Positions 5,537-6,936 of a DNA stretch of 6,936 bases are shown piece by piece. The notes beneath the pieces are model-generated. The model worked only from the letters and a program-made list of their open reading frames with translations. It had not been told where the DNA came from and ran no database searches. Origin of the DNA: VRUE01 sp035548675 (GTDB lineage: Bacteria > Actinomycetota > Thermoleophilia > Solirubrobacterales > 70-9); contig DASZSJ010000139.1 of NCBI GenBank assembly GCA_035548675.1, forward strand, positions 1-6,936, given 5' to 3'. The translations under genes were made by a program, and so were the position numbers. Each line of letters opens with the position of its first letter. Position 1 is the first letter of the stretch.

Positions 5537-6721
5537 GTGAGGGGGTCGCGGATCGCGGCCCTCGCGGTCGCTCTCATCGCCGTCCTCTGCGCCGGGATCT
5601 GGCTCGGGGGGCATCCCGCCAAGCTGCCCGAATTCCTCCGCGACCGCTTCGTCGACGACCGCGCCGGCCTCAACCTGGAGGCAAGCGAACTGATCGAAGA
5701 CAACTACTTCCGGCCGGTGGGGTCGACCGAGCTGACCAACGCCTCATTGCAGGGCATGGTGCGCGAGCTGCGCCGCCGCCACGGAGACCGCTTCTCCGAC
5801 TACTTCTCCCCGGAAGCGCTGGCGCACTTCAACGAAGCGATCTCGGGCAGCTTCTCCGGCGTCGGCCTGACCGTCTCCGAAGTCCCGCAGGGCCTGCGCG
5901 TCGACAGGGTCTTCCCCCATTCGCCGGCGGAGCAGGCGAGGATCGAGAGCGGCGAGCTGATCGTCTCGGTTGACGGCGACTCGATCGCCGGGGTGAACAG
6001 CCAGGTCTCGACCGAAAGGATCAAGGGCCCGGAAGGGACCGCGGTGACGATTGGCGTCAAGGACCCCAAGACCGGCAGGGTGCGCGAGGTGCGCTTGAAG
6101 AGGGAGGAGATCGCGCTGCCTGTGGTCTCGCACGAGTTGAAGGAGGTGGGCGGTCGCAAGCTCGGCTACGTGCGCCTGATCACCTTCAGCGAAGGCGCTC
6201 ATGCGCTGCTGCGCAAGGCGGTCGAGAAGGTGCAGGACGAAGGTGCGGAAGGGATCGTGCTCGACCTGCGCGGCAACGGCGGCGGCCTGCTCGAGGAGGC
6301 CGTCCTGACCGCCAGCGTCTTCCTGCCCCAGGACGAGGTCGTCGTCACCACCGATTCCCGCACCCAAGGTCACTCCGTCTACAAGACCGTTGGCGACGAT
6401 CTGCCGGCGTCGCCGCTGGTCGTGCTGATCGACCGCAACACGGCCTCGGCGGCCGAGATCCTCACCGCGGCGCTCGCCGACAACGCGGACGCGACGGTCC
6501 TCGGCACCCGCTCCTACGGCAAGGGGGTCTTCCAGCAGGAGATCGGGCTCTCCAACGGCGGCGCGCTGAAGCTGACGATCGGCGAGTACTTCACGCCGGA
6601 CGGGGTCAATCTCGCCAAGAGCCACGGCATCCACCCCGACGTCAAGGCCGCCGACGACCCGCGCACCCGCCCCGACGAGGCGCTTGACCGCGCCCTCGGC
6701 GTCCTCGCCCGCGAACGATGA
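5537..6721 (+). CDS. ctpA: S41 family C-terminal processing peptidase, membrane anchored
   Basis: This is a Ser/Lys protease of the Ctp family, which cleaves envelope proteins from their C-terminal ends outside the membrane. The 394-aa product starts with a signal anchor (about 5-26). A helical segment is followed by a PDZ domain (about 105-175: FSGVGLTVSEV, HSPAEQARI, LIVSVDGDSI) and the S41 core (about 205-370: KLGYVRLITF, GIVLDLRGNGGGLL). The catalytic Ser is Ser304 in NTASAAEI and the Lys is Lys329 in SYGKGVFQ; GEYFTPDG and GIHPDV end the domain. The GTG at 5537 is the only usable start after an in-frame stop at 5519-5521; its ribosome site is weak (GAGGG 12 bases away), which with the 7-nt gap from ftsX suggests coupled translation. 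The order ftsE-ftsX-ctp matches ftsE-ftsX-ctpB in Bacillus subtilis. The symbol is generic: ctpB would serve as well. Confidence 0.94.
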   Translation: MRGSRIAALAVALIAVLCAGIWLGGHPAKLPEFLRDRFVDDRAGLNLEASELIEDNYFRPVGSTELTNASLQGMVRELRRRHGDRFSDYFSPEALAHFNEAISGSFSGVGLTVSEVPQGLRVDRVFPHSPAEQARIESGELIVSVDGDSIAGVNSQVSTERIKGPEGTAVTIGVKDPKTGRVREVRLKREEIALPVVSHELKEVGGRKLGYVRLITFSEGAHALLRKAVEKVQDEGAEGIVLDLRGNGGGLLEEAVLTASVFLPQDEVVVTTDSRTQGHSVYKTVGDDLPASPLVVLIDRNTASAAEILTAALADNADATVLGTRSYGKGVFQQEIGLSNGGALKLTIGEYFTPDGVNLAKSHGIHPDVKAADDPRTRPDEALDRALGVLARER

Positions 6722-6782
6722 GCTTCCGCTGCGCCTCTGCTCCGATATGCGGGGATGAAGCGCACCGGAAGGGTGGGGTGCG

Positions 6783-6936
6783 ATGAGCAAGCGGGACTGG
6801 CGCTACTACCGGGAGCGACAGCGGGCGCGGGGGAGGCGGCGCCGTCGCGAGGCGCCGCGCAACGCGCGCGAGGCGGTCGAGCGGCTGCTCGAGGAGGGGC
6901 TCGGCCGGCGCGGCTTCGCGGCGGCGCTGGAGGTCG
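6783..6936 (+). CDS. Start of an unrecognised, highly basic protein (cut by window end)
   Basis: Fifty-one codons are visible from the ATG at 6783. The first 30 residues are dominated by Arg (MSKRDWRYYRERQRARG, then RRRRRE). A more regular, helix-like stretch follows (REAVERLLEEGLGRRGFAAALEV). A purine/G-rich run GGAAGGGTGGGG ends four bases before the ATG, and an in-frame TGA at 6756-6758 rules out a start further upstream. Third codon positions are almost all G/C in this frame, unlike the overlapping frame from 6755. It lies 61 nt after the protease gene and could be the next gene of the operon. I cannot name a family; smpB, which often follows this cluster in other actinobacteria, does not fit the visible N-terminus. 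Confidence 0.6.
   Translation, partial: MSKRDWRYYRERQRARGRRRRREAPRNAREAVERLLEEGLGRRGFAAALEV

Noticed and set aside
3673..5703. 676-codon open frame on the minus strand across ftsE, ftsX and the start of the protease
   Set aside because: It lies antisense to three genes with clear family motifs. Its translation is a low-complexity Asp/Arg/Gln/Val-rich string with no recognisable domain, the usual shadow of high-GC codon bias.
5744..6790. 348-codon open frame on the minus strand across the protease gene
   Set aside because: Antisense to the PDZ and S41 domains, with biased composition (Asp, Arg, Leu, Gly) and no motif; a mirror frame of GC-rich codons.
6755..6936. Overlapping frame from the ATG at 6755
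   Set aside because: It is open to the window end, but its third positions are mixed while the frame from 6783 has almost only G/C there and a better-placed ribosome site.
1..6936. CRISPR array, tRNA or rRNA genes, insertion sequences
   Set aside because: I saw no regularly spaced repeats, tRNA-like or rRNA-like stretch, transposase motif or terminal inverted repeats anywhere in the window.

Overview
The window is about 70% G+C by eye. Codons in the housekeeping genes end almost always in G or C, GTG starts are common, and genes are tightly packed. This points to a high-GC actinobacterium. A deep-branching lineage such as Thermoleophilia/Solirubrobacterales would fit, but that placement is an impression and not a measurement.

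Layout. (1) Positions 1-1176, plus strand: the C-terminal ~391 codons of a transketolase of the compact, animal-like type; its N-terminal half lies outside the window. (2) Positions 1189-3555, minus strand, converging on the transketolase with only 12 bp between stops: a probable four-gene operon read right to left. It holds a 55-aa one-helix membrane protein (not previously obvious, joined to the next gene by an ATGA overlap), a tyrosinase-type di-copper protein, a separate 146-aa protein that looks like the C-terminal domain of a longer tyrosinase family (overlapping the copper protein's stop by 8 nt in another frame), and a five-helix membrane protein of unknown function. Codon third positions here are more mixed than in the flanking genes. 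(3) Positions 3556-3726: a divergent control region, the most A+T-rich part of the window. It contains two imperfect palindromes, candidate promoters in both directions, and a perfect hairpin in the ftsE leader. (4) Positions 3727-6721, plus strand: ftsE, ftsX and an S41 C-terminal processing peptidase with gaps of 0 and 7 nt. (5) Positions 6783-6936: the start of an unrecognised, very basic protein cut by the window edge.

How the parts work together. FtsE (ATPase) and FtsX (permease-like subunit) form the envelope complex that couples cytoplasmic ATP hydrolysis to peptidoglycan hydrolase control at division. The adjacent membrane-anchored PDZ protease could process envelope proteins in the same pathway; the same order ftsE-ftsX-ctpB is known in Bacillus subtilis. 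The tyrosinase cluster is the accessory part of the window. The striking point is that catalytic core and C-terminal domain are on two overlapping reading frames, which is either a true split enzyme or a frameshifted single gene.
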